64,000 nt of DNA, from assembly GCA_051870875.1 (NCBI GenBank), contig JBJECG010000037.1:46587-110586 (forward strand). Reading direction: 5' to 3'. Source of the stretch: Aphodosoma sp051870875 (GTDB taxonomy: Bacteria; Bacteroidota; Bacteroidia; Bacteroidales; Paludibacteraceae). Shown one piece after another: positions 15,134 to 24,243 of this stretch. The position numbers were made by a program, and so were the translations under genes. Numbering within the stretch: position 1 is the first letter of the stretch; every line of letters begins with the position of its first letter. The notes under the pieces were generated by a model. The model saw nothing but the letters and a program-made list of their open reading frames with translations, was not told the origin of the DNA and made no database searches.

Positions 15134-18100
15134 CTATCGTTCGTTCTGTACCAGATAATAATATTTCTGGAGCAACTCTTCGAGTTCGTCTGCAATGGGA
15201 TTGCCGGTATTGCGTGTTTCAAACCACATGTTTTGCAGCAAGCCCACGTGTTGGCGTGGCTGCATGTCGGCCGACACTTTGCGTCGCATTTCTGGCGACA
15301 GTGATACGTACCATTCGAGATTGTCCACACACTGGTCTTTAAGTCCCCGGGCCAGCATGTCTCCTGTTTCTTTCATGTTGAGCTGGTAGCAATATTTGGC
15401 CATTTCAGCCGAGGTATAGTCAAACGGAATTGTGGTGACCGGCAGTACTTCAAGGTATTTCTTTATTGCCGCACCTGCTTTTTCGGTTTCCCCCTCACTG
15501 ATGAGCGAATTGGTGAGCTGCATGAAGAGCAGACGCATGGTGCGTGCCATACGCAGGTGCTGCTCGTCGAGGTAGACTTTGGGATTTCCGAGGTCGCCGT
15601 ACTCGAAGCGGTTCATCATATTGTCGAACATCCGTTCGGTATTGACGTTGTCGTGCGTATTTTTTACAGGCACTATGCGGTAAGCCAGTCCCTCAAGTAC
15701 CATGTAGTCCTTGAGCGCAGGATAGAATTCGGTACCTACGGTAGAAGCTATATAGACCGGACGCTGCCAGTTGTTGCTGCGGAGTATTTCGAGCACCATC
15801 AGCTGCGATTTCGATATCTGGCGTTTGTTGATTGTAACGTACATATTGTCTGCTATTGAAGCTGAATCCTTGGCTGCTACGGTGCCTGACTCTATCACGG
15901 CCTGCTTGTTGACAGGGATCGACAGGGTGGTCGACATGAGATTGCCTATACCGTCTTCGTCTATGAAACGGGGGTCGCGCAACAGGCTGAAAGCCGTGTT
16001 GATGTCAAGTGGATGGGGCAGCTGCGGGTGGTCTGTGACACGCGACACATCAAGGTGTCCGTCGATATAGTCTTTTTTCTCCCACGCAATAGGCAGTGGG
16101 GCGGATTCGTAGGCTCCGCGTTTCATCTGGTCTATATACCAGTCGGTCTGGATATACGAAAGATTGCATACGCGCATGTCGGTACGTTTGCCCTCTACCT
16201 CCTGATTGTACCAGAGCGGGAAAGTGTCGTTGTCTCCGTTTGAGAAGATAATGGCATTTTCTTCGCAGGTGTTGAGATAATTGAGCCCGAAGTCGCGGGC
16301 CATTGTACGGTTGGAGCGGTCATGGTCGTCCCAGTTCTGATGAGCCATAAGGACGGGCACGCCTAAGCAGAGAAGTGATACGATGGCGGCTGCCAGAGGT
16401 TTGGGAATATATTTCTCAACCAACGAGTAGAGCATCATCACGCCGAGACCTATCCAGATGGAGAAAGCATAGAATGACCCTGCGTAGGCATAGTCGCGTT
16501 CGCGTGGCTGCAACGGTGTCTGGTTCAGGTAGATGACTATGGCCAGACCTGTCATGAAGAACAGGGCCATCACCACCCAGAACTGCTGTATGCCCCTCCG
16601 CCTGGATACTAATTGCCATACCATGCCTAGCAGACCGAGCAGCAGGGGCAGCATAAAGTAGCGGTTGTGTCCCTTGTTGTTTTTCAGTACCTCAGGCAGC
16701 GCATCCTGGTCTCCGAGACGGGCATTGTCGATAAACGGAATGCCTGAAATCCAGTTGCCGCAGTCTATCTCGCCATGGCCCTGTATGTCGTTCTGCCTGC
16801 CTGCAAAGTTCCACATGAAGTAACGCCAGTACATGAAGTTGACCTGGTATGAGAAGAAGAAACGTAGATTTTCGCCGAATGTTGGCATGACGAGTGTTTC
16901 GGTGCGGCCGCAGCGGTCCACAGTGATGCGGTCGCCTTTGATGTCGGCCCAGTTCTTGTATTCAGCCACATGGTGCGGCTGCGACGAATACATGCGGGGG
17001 AACAGCATTTTGAAACGTGAGTCCATTTCATAGCCGGCCATTTTCTGTCCGGCATTGCGGTAGCGGTCGGGTTGGTCGTCGGATGTTTTGACTTCCTGTT
17101 GCCAGAGCGTCCCGTTGTAGCGGGCTATAGGTATGCACAGGTTGCCCTTTATCTCCAGCACTTCGGGAGCCGGGTACATGGCTCCGTAGAAGAGCGGGCG
17201 GTCGCCATACTGCTCGCGGTTAAGGTACGATTGCAGGGCAAATACGTCTTCAGGCGAGTTTTGGTCCATCGGTGTATTGGCAAGCGAGCGTACCACTATC
17301 ATCGTGTAGGTGGAGTAGCCTATTAGCATGACTGTGGCACAAAGCACTATGGTGTTGAGCCAGCGGTAGTTCCACTCCTTGCGCACAAAAAGCAATGTGC
17401 AAAGTCCGGCTATGATTATCAGGCCGAGTATCACACCGTTGCCGAAAAACGGTATGCCGAGTATCGACAGTGCAAGGACAAAGGCAATTCGGGCCCGTAC
17501 AGTATTCTTTACGGTCTGCGTCTCGTATATGGCCCAAATGAGGATGGCTGCTGTTATTGTGATATAGATGAGCACACCGCTGTTGAAGCCGAGTCCGCAT
17601 ACATTCACAAAAAACAGCTCGAACCACGATGCTACTTTCACAAATCCCGGCACCATACCGTAGAGCACCGATGCAAGGATGACTACGGCGGCGACAAGGG
17701 CTATAAGTGTGTTTTTCCATGTAACCTGATAATTGCGGAAATAGTATATCAGTACTATGGCCGGTATGGCAAGCAGGTTGAGCAGGTGCACGCCTATACT
17801 CAGACCCATAAGGTAGGCTATGAGTATTATCCAGCGGGCTGAGGCCGGTTGTTCGGCTACATCCTCCCATTTCAGTATGCACCAGAATACAACCGCCGTG
17901 AAAAGCGACGAATAGGCATACACTTCGCCCTCGACTGCCGAAAACCAGAATGTGTCTGAAAATGTATAAGCCAATGCGCCTACAAGACCTGAGCCGAGAA
18001 TGGCTATGCCTTGCGCCAATGTCATCTCTTTGCCGTCTTCAACCACAATGCGGCGGGCGATATGCGTGATTGACCAGAAAAGGAACAGTATGGTGAAAGC

Positions 18101-18358
18101 ACTGCAAAGTGCAGACATGGAGTTGACCATGGCTGCCACTTGCGACGGATCCGATGCCAGGAGCGAGAACATGCGGGCCGTCAGCATGAAGAACGGTGCA
18201 CCGGGCGGGTGACCCACTTCCAGTTTGAATGCCGAGGAGATAAATTCGCCGCAGTCCCAGAACGAACCGGTTGGCTCGATGGTGAGCAGGTAGGTGACAG
18301 CTGCAATGGCAAAGGCTGTCCATCCTACGATGTTGTTGTACAGTTTGAATTTTTTCAT
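15134..18358 (-). CDS. DUF2723 / glycosyltransferase family 117 integral membrane protein
   Basis: A 1074-residue protein with about a dozen membrane segments in the first 720 residues and a soluble C-terminal part with TPR-like helices. The family signature is near the N terminus: LTIEPTGSFWDCGEFISSAF followed by KLEVGHPPGAPFF, where the acidic residues of WDCGE recall the catalytic loop of protein O-mannosyltransferases (GT-C fold). FSNGDNDTFPLWYNQEVEG marks the start of the periplasmic domain. The family is nearly universal in Bacteroidota and is thought to transfer sugars from lipid carriers; the acceptor is not established. A palindrome lies after its stop. It is 94 bp from nadB, on the same strand. 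Confidence 0.9.
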   Translation of the reverse strand: MKKFKLYNNIVGWTAFAIAAVTYLLTIEPTGSFWDCGEFISSAFKLEVGHPPGAPFFMLTARMFSLLASDPSQVAAMVNSMSALCSAFTILFLFWSITHIARRIVVEDGKEMTLAQGIAILGSGLVGALAYTFSDTFWFSAVEGEVYAYSSLFTAVVFWCILKWEDVAEQPASARWIILIAYLMGLSIGVHLLNLLAIPAIVLIYYFRNYQVTWKNTLIALVAAVVILASVLYGMVPGFVKVASWFELFFVNVCGLGFNSGVLIYITITAAILIWAIYETQTVKNTVRARIAFVLALSILGIPFFGNGVILGLIIIAGLCTLLFVRKEWNYRWLNTIVLCATVMLIGYSTYTMIVVRSLANTPMDQNSPEDVFALQSYLNREQYGDRPLFYGAMYPAPEVLEIKGNLCIPIARYNGTLWQQEVKTSDDQPDRYRNAGQKMAGYEMDSRFKMLFPRMYSSQPHHVAEYKNWADIKGDRITVDRCGRTETLVMPTFGENLRFFFSYQVNFMYWRYFMWNFAGRQNDIQGHGEIDCGNWISGIPFIDNARLGDQDALPEVLKNNKGHNRYFMLPLLLGLLGMVWQLVSRRRGIQQFWVVMALFFMTGLAIVIYLNQTPLQPRERDYAYAGSFYAFSIWIGLGVMMLYSLVEKYIPKPLAAAIVSLLCLGVPVLMAHQNWDDHDRSNRTMARDFGLNYLNTCEENAIIFSNGDNDTFPLWYNQEVEGKRTDMRVCNLSYIQTDWYIDQMKRGAYESAPLPIAWEKKDYIDGHLDVSRVTDHPQLPHPLDINTAFSLLRDPRFIDEDGIGNLMSTTLSIPVNKQAVIESGTVAAKDSASIADNMYVTINKRQISKSQLMVLEILRSNNWQRPVYIASTVGTEFYPALKDYMVLEGLAYRIVPVKNTHDNVNTERMFDNMMNRFEYGDLGNPKVYLDEQHLRMARTMRLLFMQLTNSLISEGETEKAGAAIKKYLEVLPVTTIPFDYTSAEMAKYCYQLNMKETGDMLARGLKDQCVDNLEWYVSLSPEMRRKVSADMQPRQHVGLLQNMWFETRNTGNPIADELEELLQKYYYLVQNER

Positions 18359-18452
18359 ATATGGTTGAATTTCGTTTTATGCAGACATGTGGTGATGACG
18401 GTGTGTACCTGTGGCTTGCAAACCTTCCGAACAGGCTACGGTTGCCATACGG

Positions 18453-20024
18453 TCATTCGTTTTTTTTCGGATAGTCTATCGTGTAGTGCAGGCCGCGGCT
18501 CTCTTTGCGTGCCGTGGCTTGCTTTATGACTAAATAGGCTATCGAAATGCAGTTCCGCAGTTCGCATATCTCTCGGCTTACCACCGAGCGGTTGAAGAGG
18601 CGTTCCGTTTCGCGGAACAGTATTTCGAGACGGCTCATGGCACGTTGCAGACGGAGGTCCGAGCGGACTATACCCACATACGCGCTCATTATCTGCTGTA
18701 CCTCCTTTAGCGACTGCGTGATGAGGATCATCTCTTCAGGCAGACGGGTGCCGGCATCGTTCCATTGGGGTATGCCTGTCTGGTATTTCAGTTCCGATAT
18801 GCGGCCTATGGAGTGCTGGGCAGCCGCATCAGCATAAACTATCGCCTCTATCAACGAGTTTGATGCCAGACGGTTGGCGCCGTGCAGACCTGTGCATGAG
18901 CATTCTCCGGCGGCATACAGCCGGTTGATGGATGTTTCTCCGTTGTCATTCACCACTATACCGCCGCACAGATAGTGGGCTGCCGGGGTGACTGGTATGT
19001 AGTCTTTGGTGATGTCTATGCCGTATGACAGGCAACGTTCGTAAATCATCGGGAAATGGTTGCGTGTCTCGTCAGCCGGCTTGTGGGTCACGTCAAGGTA
19101 CACATGGTCCGTGCCGGCCTGTTTCATTTCGGTGTCGATGGCACGGGCCACTATGTCGCGTGGGGCGAGCGACCCGCGTTTGTCGTATTTGTGCATGAAT
19201 TCCTCACCGCTTTTTGTGCGCAGTACGGCACCGTAGCCCCGCATGGCCTCGGTGATGAGGAAAGCCGGGTGAAGATCCGGCTTGTAGAATGCCGTGGGGT
19301 GGAACTGGACGAACTCCATGTCGCGGATTACGCCGCGGGCACGGTGTACCATGGCAATGCCGTCGCCTGTGGCCACCAGTGGATTCGTTGTCGTCGTATA
19401 TACATTGCCTATGCCTCCCGTGGCGAGCATCGTCACTTTCGACAGGAATGTGGTGATGTCGTGGGTGCGAGTATTGAGGGCGTACACCCCGTAGCATTCT
19501 ATGTTGGGGGTGTGGCGGGTGACTATCTCGCCCAAATGGTGTTGGGTGATGATGTCCACGGCAAAAAAATGCTCGAAAACCTCTATGTTCGGATGCTGTT
19601 TGATACGCTTGATGAGCGACTGCTGTATCTCCGCTCCGGTCGAATCCTTGTGGTGAAGTATTCGGTGTTCCGAATGTCCCCCTTCGCGGTGAAGGTCGAA
19701 CGTGCCGTCGGGTGCTTTGTCAAAATCAACACCCCATTCCAGAAGCTGTTTTATCTCTTTCGGGGCATTGAGTACAACCTTTTTTACGGCGTTGATGTCG
19801 CATATGCCGTCACCGGCAATGAGTGTGTCCTGTATATGCTTCTCGTAATTGTCCAATACCGGGTTGGTTACTGATGATATGCCGCCTTGGGCGAGGGCTG
19901 TATTGGCTTCGTCGAGGGTGGTTTTGCATAGAAGAGCGACTTTACCTTGGTCGGCTGTCTTCAGGGCAAAACTCATGCCCGCTATACCGCTGCCGACTAC
20001 TAAAAAATCGAATTTGCGCACCAT
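18453..20024 (-). CDS. nadB: L-aspartate oxidase
   Basis: NadB oxidises L-aspartate to iminoaspartate in de novo NAD synthesis, using FAD and, in anaerobes, fumarate as electron acceptor. I start at 20024 (MVRKFDFLVVGSGIAG, 523 residues), because the dinucleotide-binding motif then begins at residue 8 as usual; the open frame extends 33 codons further but lacks similarity. LAQGGISSV, HREGGHSEHRILHHKD, LATGGIGNVYTTTTNP and the C-terminal LHGANRLASNSLIEA are family signatures. No nadA or nadC lies in the window. A TAACTTTG -7 box lies about 104 bases upstream. Confidence 0.93.
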   Translation of the reverse strand: MVRKFDFLVVGSGIAGMSFALKTADQGKVALLCKTTLDEANTALAQGGISSVTNPVLDNYEKHIQDTLIAGDGICDINAVKKVVLNAPKEIKQLLEWGVDFDKAPDGTFDLHREGGHSEHRILHHKDSTGAEIQQSLIKRIKQHPNIEVFEHFFAVDIITQHHLGEIVTRHTPNIECYGVYALNTRTHDITTFLSKVTMLATGGIGNVYTTTTNPLVATGDGIAMVHRARGVIRDMEFVQFHPTAFYKPDLHPAFLITEAMRGYGAVLRTKSGEEFMHKYDKRGSLAPRDIVARAIDTEMKQAGTDHVYLDVTHKPADETRNHFPMIYERCLSYGIDITKDYIPVTPAAHYLCGGIVVNDNGETSINRLYAAGECSCTGLHGANRLASNSLIEAIVYADAAAQHSIGRISELKYQTGIPQWNDAGTRLPEEMILITQSLKEVQQIMSAYVGIVRSDLRLQRAMSRLEILFRETERLFNRSVVSREICELRNCISIAYLVIKQATARKESRGLHYTIDYPKKNE

Positions 20025-20127
20025 AATTGTTCCGTTTGTTCTGATTCCGTGATAAAATGAAACCGGCCGCCACGTGTCTGCTTGCAAAATGCAGGAGGAG
20101 ATCCACGGCCATACATCAATCAAGTCG

Positions 20128-20135
20128 CAAAGTTA
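20128..20135 (-). promoter_or_regulatory. Probable -7 box of the nadB promoter
   Basis: Minus-strand TAACTTTG matches TAnnTTTG exactly. The position 20 bases upstream does not match TTTG, so the -33 element is weak. The leader to the nadB ATG would be about 95 bases. Confidence 0.5.
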
Positions 20136-20422
20136 GCATTTTTTATTCATAATTGATATGACAGACGCAATATTGTACAAAATAAAATCCCGGTAAACAA
20201 CAGTCTCGGCACGTATCTTCAACTGGCATGACGGCAAATGGTTCCGGACCTATTCCGGACAAACTGAAGATTCCGCAGCTCCTTTGCTGTATGGAAAAGT
20301 CCGTTGTGTCCGGAACTTGTTTTTGAACAATGGGCCGTGTGTCCCGCACGCCGGTTTTGGCGGCGATGCGAAAAAAAGGAAAATAAAGTCGGGTTTGGTG
20401 CCGATTGTTATGAAAAAAACAC

Positions 20423-20430
20423 TACCTTTG
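20423..20430 (+). promoter_or_regulatory. -7 box of the tRNA-Ser promoter
   Basis: TACCTTTG followed by GC ends 12 bases before the first base of the tRNA, a typical arrangement for Bacteroidota tRNA genes. TTTG at 20394-20397 is 25 bases upstream, a little far for the -33 element. The stretch 20136-20420 before it holds no gene; it has an inverted repeat GTTCCGGAC (20241-20249) / GTCCGGAAC (20308-20316). Confidence 0.6.
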
Positions 20431-20442
20431 CACCCGGATCAA

Positions 20443-20529
20443 GGAAAGCTGCCGGAGTGGTCGATCGGGCCGCACTCGAAATGCGGTGTACGGGCAACTG
20501 TACCGGGGGTTCGAATCCCTCGCTTTCCG
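20443..20529 (+). tRNA. tRNA-Ser (anticodon CGA, codon TCG)
   Basis: An 87-base cloverleaf. The acceptor stem GGAAAGC pairs with GCTTTCC at 20522-20528, and G is the discriminator base, as in bacterial serine tRNAs. The anticodon stem CCGCA/TGCGG encloses the loop CTCGAAA with anticodon CGA. A long variable arm (class II tRNA) precedes the T arm with GGTTCGAATCC. CCA is not encoded: the bases after the discriminator are CTC. A terminator follows 27 bases later. Confidence 0.95.
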
Positions 20530-20556
20530 CTCCTGTGTCACGAAAAAAACATTGGA

Positions 20557-20588
20557 GGCTGCAAACTGTTGGTTTGCAGCCTTTTCCT
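20557..20588 (+). terminator. Rho-independent terminator after tRNA-Ser
   Basis: GGCTGCAAAC at 20557-20566 pairs perfectly with GTTTGCAGCC at 20572-20581 around a five-base loop, followed by TTTTCC. This is a textbook terminator. Confidence 0.88.
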
Positions 20589-20628
20589 TTCAATATCCGC
20601 ATTCATGGAATATACCCTGTACCGTTAC

Positions 20629-20660
20629 TTTGGGTAAACCGATTATTTTTAGTAACTTTG
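20629..20660 (+). promoter_or_regulatory. Canonical promoter for the 47-residue protein and downstream genes
   Basis: TTTG at 20629-20632, a 20-base spacer, and TAACTTTG at 20653-20660 followed by C. This is an exact match to the Bacteroidota consensus. Transcription should begin near 20667, leaving a leader of about 77 bases before the ATG at 20744. Confidence 0.85.
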
Positions 20661-20743
20661 CACGTAATTTTTACGCCGTAAACGGCTGGACCTCTACTCT
20701 TCGTCCTGATGGCTTGCGGCACGGAAAACCTGCCTGCTGACCG

Positions 20744-20887
20744 ATGGCTGACAATTACTTGGAAAAACATTACGACGACTACCTGCGCCGTAAGGCCGAA
20801 TGGGAACGGAAAAAGAAGCTGGGCCTCATCCGTCCTGCCTCATCCGCCGCCAATGGCAACGACAGAAAATTAAAAAACAGACACTGA
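20744..20887 (+). CDS. 47-residue basic conserved protein
   Basis: The ATG at 20744 opens a 47-codon frame that reads MADNYLEKHYDDYLRRKAEW, then ERKKKLGLIRPAS and a basic tail, ending in TGA at 20885-20887. It is strongly helical and charged, with no signal or membrane segment. Small proteins beginning MADNYLEKHYEDYLxRKAEW recur across Bacteroidales, which makes it a real gene despite its size; its function is unknown. It stands behind a perfect promoter and 16 bp ahead of the Wzz-like gene. Confidence 0.75.
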   Translation: MADNYLEKHYDDYLRRKAEWERKKKLGLIRPASSAANGNDRKLKNRH

Positions 20888-20903
20888 TAAAACATACTTG
20901 CAG

Positions 20904-21848
20904 ATGGACAGAAAAGATCAGGACATGAATCTGTTTGGCTTCATACTCCTTTGTTGCGATGCCGTCAGACGGCTATTCATTTGGTTGCTTGGGGTGTTGC
21001 TGCAGACCATCCGGCTCGGACTGCAATATTTTTGGATTGTGTTGATATGTACCGTTATGGGCGGATTCGCCGGATGGGTGCTCTCAAGACCGTCCCTCAC
21101 ACGGTTCAACGGGCAGGCCACCATATACGTGACGGAAGGCATGAAACCTGCCGTCATCGAAGGCATCAATCTCTTTTTCCTTACAAGCGATACCGCACGC
21201 TTCCAGCTCTGCGGTATACCGCGCCATTCCGTGGAAGCGGTACGGAAGATCGAATTTTTCAACATCGTGGACGCCAAATGCGATTCCGTCCCCGATTATG
21301 TCGATACCAGATACTCTGCCAGCACGGTGGATACAATGCGCTGCATCATGTCTGACCGTTTCAACTTGTCTTTCGGTATGAACGGTGAAGCCGACTTCTA
21401 CCCGTACATGAATGCATTGTCGGTATTCCTCAACAACCAGCCGCATATCGAACAGGCCGACAAGAAGCTCAAAGCCATTGCCAGGCAGAAACTCGGTTAT
21501 CTCAACAGTGAAGTGGCTCGCCTGGACAGTCTGGCCTCCCGTGACTATTTTGAAAAACATCCCGGATGCGCACTCGTAAACTCCGGTCTGCCGGCCGTTG
21601 TCACCGAACGCGAACAACACGTATACACCGCCGAACTGCTTGCCCTGAAACGTCATCGTGACTATGTTCGGCAGCAGATAGACCAGACTCCGGACATCAT
21701 CAACTTCCAGACTCCGTTCATCGTCACACGCATCCCATCCTGGCGTTTCTATCTGTGGGGACTCATATTGGGTTGCGGTTCCGGACTGCTTGCGGCTCTG
21801 TCGGTGAAATACCGCAAACAGGTTTTTGATTATCTGAAAAAAAAATAA
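20904..21848 (+). CDS. Wzz-like two-helix inner-membrane protein
   Basis: About 314 residues from the ATG at 20904; an internal ATG at 20925 is also possible. There are two membrane regions: one near residues 10-60 (LFGFILLCCDAVRRLFIWLLG and YFWIVLICTVMGGFAGWVL) and one near the C terminus (FYLWGLILGCGSGLLAALSV) followed by a basic tail. Between them lies a periplasmic domain of about 220 residues with helices such as MNALSVFLNNQPHIEQADKK. This layout is that of polysaccharide co-polymerases (Wzz/chain-length determinants), but no proline-rich signature before the second segment is evident. Function is therefore only suggested. The next gene starts 46 bp later. Confidence 0.5.
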   Translation: MDRKDQDMNLFGFILLCCDAVRRLFIWLLGVLLQTIRLGLQYFWIVLICTVMGGFAGWVLSRPSLTRFNGQATIYVTEGMKPAVIEGINLFFLTSDTARFQLCGIPRHSVEAVRKIEFFNIVDAKCDSVPDYVDTRYSASTVDTMRCIMSDRFNLSFGMNGEADFYPYMNALSVFLNNQPHIEQADKKLKAIARQKLGYLNSEVARLDSLASRDYFEKHPGCALVNSGLPAVVTEREQHVYTAELLALKRHRDYVRQQIDQTPDIINFQTPFIVTRIPSWRFYLWGLILGCGSGLLAALSVKYRKQVFDYLKKK

Positions 21849-21894
21849 ACGCATCCGGAAATTACATGCAACTCCACTCCAAGCCAACTGCACA

Positions 21895-23124
21895 ATGTTC
21901 AGCGTCTCAAACAAACGGCCTATAATCAACGATCCTGTACATGGCTTCATCACCATACCTTGCGAACTGGTCTACTCGCTGGTGCAGCACCCTTGGTTTC
22001 AGCGGTTGGGACGAATCCGCCAGCTGGGGCTGGCTGGCGTCGTATATCCGGGCGCAGTCCATACGCGGTTCCAGCATTCGCTCGGAGCCATGCACCTGGC
22101 CTATGAGGCTGTGAAACTGTTGCGGCAGAAAGGTCATACCATAACACCAGCCGAAGAAAACGGAGTGCTGGCCGCCATGCTGCTGCACGACATCGGGCAC
22201 GGCCCGTTTTCGCATGTATTGGAAAACATGCTGCTTTCCAATGTCAGCCACGAAGACATATCGGCATTCATGATGCAGCGTATCAACGAGGAAACCGGCG
22301 GACGTCTCGACACCGCGATACGGATTTTCAACGATGTCTATCCGAAACGTTTCCTGCATCAGCTCATCAGTTCTCAGCTCGACATGGACCGCATGGACTA
22401 CCTTTGCCGTGACTGCTTCTATACCGGTGTTAGCGAAGGGGCCATCGGCACCGGACGCATCATCAAGATGCTCGAAGTCTGGGACGACCGCCTTGTCGTG
22501 GAGGCCAAAGGCATATATACCATCGAAAGTTTCCTCACTGCACGCCGGCTCATGTACTGGCAGGTATATCTGCACAAGACTTCTGTGGCTGCCGAACGTA
22601 TGCTGGTGAAAATACTGACCCGTGCACGCCACCTCATCTCCAGGGGACATACGCTCTGCATGCCGCCGTCGCTGCACTTCTTCCTGTCCGGCGAAATCGG
22701 TGCGGACGCCCTGGCCGGGGATCCTGAAACCATCGCCAATTATGTCAATATCGACGACTCCGACATAATGTCGTCAGTCAAGGTCTGGGCCTCCGATGAT
22801 GATGTCATATTGGCTGAACTTTGCAGACGCTTCGTTGACCGCCGCCTTTTCAAGGCCGTAACCGGCGGCGAACGTGAAATGTTCGATATCGGGGCATTGA
22901 AACGTTCATATGCCGGACATTTCGGAATTGACCCCGAAGACGCCTGCTACTTTTTTGAAACTGACACCGTGTCGAGCAAGACATACAACCCCAACGGGGC
23001 GAACATAATGATACTTTACCCCGACGGACATCTCGAAGATGTGGCCCGTGCTTCGGACATGTTCAGTACCGATCTCATCAGCCGCAACGTATCTAAATCG
23101 TACCTCATATATATGCCGGTATAA
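21895..23124 (+). CDS. HD-superfamily metal-dependent phosphohydrolase
   Basis: A 409-residue cytoplasmic protein of the COG1078 type. The N terminus INDPVHGFITIP and PWFQRLGRIRQLGLAGVVYPGAVHTRFQHSLGAMHL are strong signatures. Metal ligands are His61, the HD pair His98-Asp99 in LLHDIGHGPFSHVLE, and a distal Asp in SSQLDMDRMDYLCRD. Relatives hydrolyse (d)NTPs, but this subfamily's natural substrate is not established. In Bacteroidales the gene is commonly found just upstream of lpxD, as here (27 bp), which argues for co-expression with lipid A synthesis. Confidence 0.88.
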   Translation: MFSVSNKRPIINDPVHGFITIPCELVYSLVQHPWFQRLGRIRQLGLAGVVYPGAVHTRFQHSLGAMHLAYEAVKLLRQKGHTITPAEENGVLAAMLLHDIGHGPFSHVLENMLLSNVSHEDISAFMMQRINEETGGRLDTAIRIFNDVYPKRFLHQLISSQLDMDRMDYLCRDCFYTGVSEGAIGTGRIIKMLEVWDDRLVVEAKGIYTIESFLTARRLMYWQVYLHKTSVAAERMLVKILTRARHLISRGHTLCMPPSLHFFLSGEIGADALAGDPETIANYVNIDDSDIMSSVKVWASDDDVILAELCRRFVDRRLFKAVTGGEREMFDIGALKRSYAGHFGIDPEDACYFFETDTVSSKTYNPNGANIMILYPDGHLEDVARASDMFSTDLISRNVSKSYLIYMPV

Positions 23125-23151
23125 TCACGCAAACAAAACAGAAACAGCAAT

Positions 23152-24195
23152 ATGGCAATGGAATTTACAGCAAGACAGATAGCCGATTACCTGCACGGTA
23201 GCGTAGAGGGAAATCCCGACTTGAAACTCTCCGACATCTCCAAGATCGAGGAGGGGTGTCCGGGTACCCTCACTTTTCTTTCAAATCCCAAATACACACA
23301 TTTTATATACCGGACCAAAGCTTCCGCTTGTCTGGTCAACAAGGACTTCGTAGCCGAACAGCCGCTCGCTGTCACGCTCATACGTGTTGACAATGCCTAC
23401 GAGTGCCTTGCCCGTCTCCTCTCTCTGGCCGACAGCATCAAACCCAAAAAAGAAGGCATTGATTCCCGTGCCGTAATCGATTCGAGTGCCGTGATAGGAA
23501 AAGACGTATATGTAGGCCCGTATGCAGTCATCGGCAGAAACGTGACTGTTGCCGATGGTTCCCGAATCTATCCGCACTGTTTCATCGATGACAATGTGAC
23601 GGTCGGAGCCGGTACGGTCATATTTGCCGGAGTGAAGATATACGACGGATGCGTTATAGGCAACCGCTGCACCATACATGCCGGAGCTGTGTTGGGAGCC
23701 GATGGATTCGGGTTCGCGCCGGATGCCGAAGGTCACTACCACAAGATACCGCAGATAGGAAATGTGGTCATCGGAGACGATGTGGAAATAGGCGCAAACA
23801 CCACTGTTGACCGCGCAACTATGGGCTCTACCGTCGTACACCGTGGAGTCAAGCTCGACAATCTCGTGCAGGTAGCACACAATGTGGAAATAGCGCACGA
23901 CACGGTGATTGCTGCCCAGTCAGGTGTCGCCGGATCGTCAAAGGTAGGCGCAAGATGTATGCTCGGCGGACAGGTAGGTGTGGCCGGACATATCCATATA
24001 GCCGACGGATCTGTGTTCGGGGCACAGACCGGTATACCTAACAATATCAAGGAGCCTGGCCAGATATGGCAGGGATACCCCGCAATGCCTGTCGCCGGAT
24101 TCCGCAGACTGAGCGTAATCCAGAAACAGCTGCCCGACTTGGTGAAGAAAATCTATGAACTCGAAAAGGAGATCGCTGCATTGAAAAAGCAGTGA
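23152..24195 (+). CDS. lpxD: UDP-3-O-acylglucosamine N-acyltransferase
   Basis: LpxD transfers a hydroxyacyl chain from ACP to UDP-3-O-acyl-glucosamine, the third step of lipid A synthesis. The 347 residues have the usual layout: an N-terminal uridine-binding domain (LSDISKIEEGCPGTLTFLSN), a left-handed beta-helix of hexapeptide repeats from about 105 to 310, and a C-terminal helix. GADGFGFAPD and NLVQVAHNVEIA with the catalytic His243 are diagnostic. A second ATG six bases downstream of the first is an equally plausible start. It is 48 bp upstream of the lpxC-fabZ fusion. Confidence 0.96.
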   Translation: MAMEFTARQIADYLHGSVEGNPDLKLSDISKIEEGCPGTLTFLSNPKYTHFIYRTKASACLVNKDFVAEQPLAVTLIRVDNAYECLARLLSLADSIKPKKEGIDSRAVIDSSAVIGKDVYVGPYAVIGRNVTVADGSRIYPHCFIDDNVTVGAGTVIFAGVKIYDGCVIGNRCTIHAGAVLGADGFGFAPDAEGHYHKIPQIGNVVIGDDVEIGANTTVDRATMGSTVVHRGVKLDNLVQVAHNVEIAHDTVIAAQSGVAGSSKVGARCMLGGQVGVAGHIHIADGSVFGAQTGIPNNIKEPGQIWQGYPAMPVAGFRRLSVIQKQLPDLVKKIYELEKEIAALKKQ

Positions 24196-24243
24196 TCAAA
24201 TGTAATAACAACATTGTAAACTGTCAGAAAATTACTGTATATT

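Noticed and set aside
19056..19874. 272-codon + strand frame
   Set aside because: Antisense to nadB; no conserved motifs.
20284..20681. Frames of about 120 codons over the tRNA
   Set aside because: They run through tRNA-Ser and its terminator, so they are chance frames.
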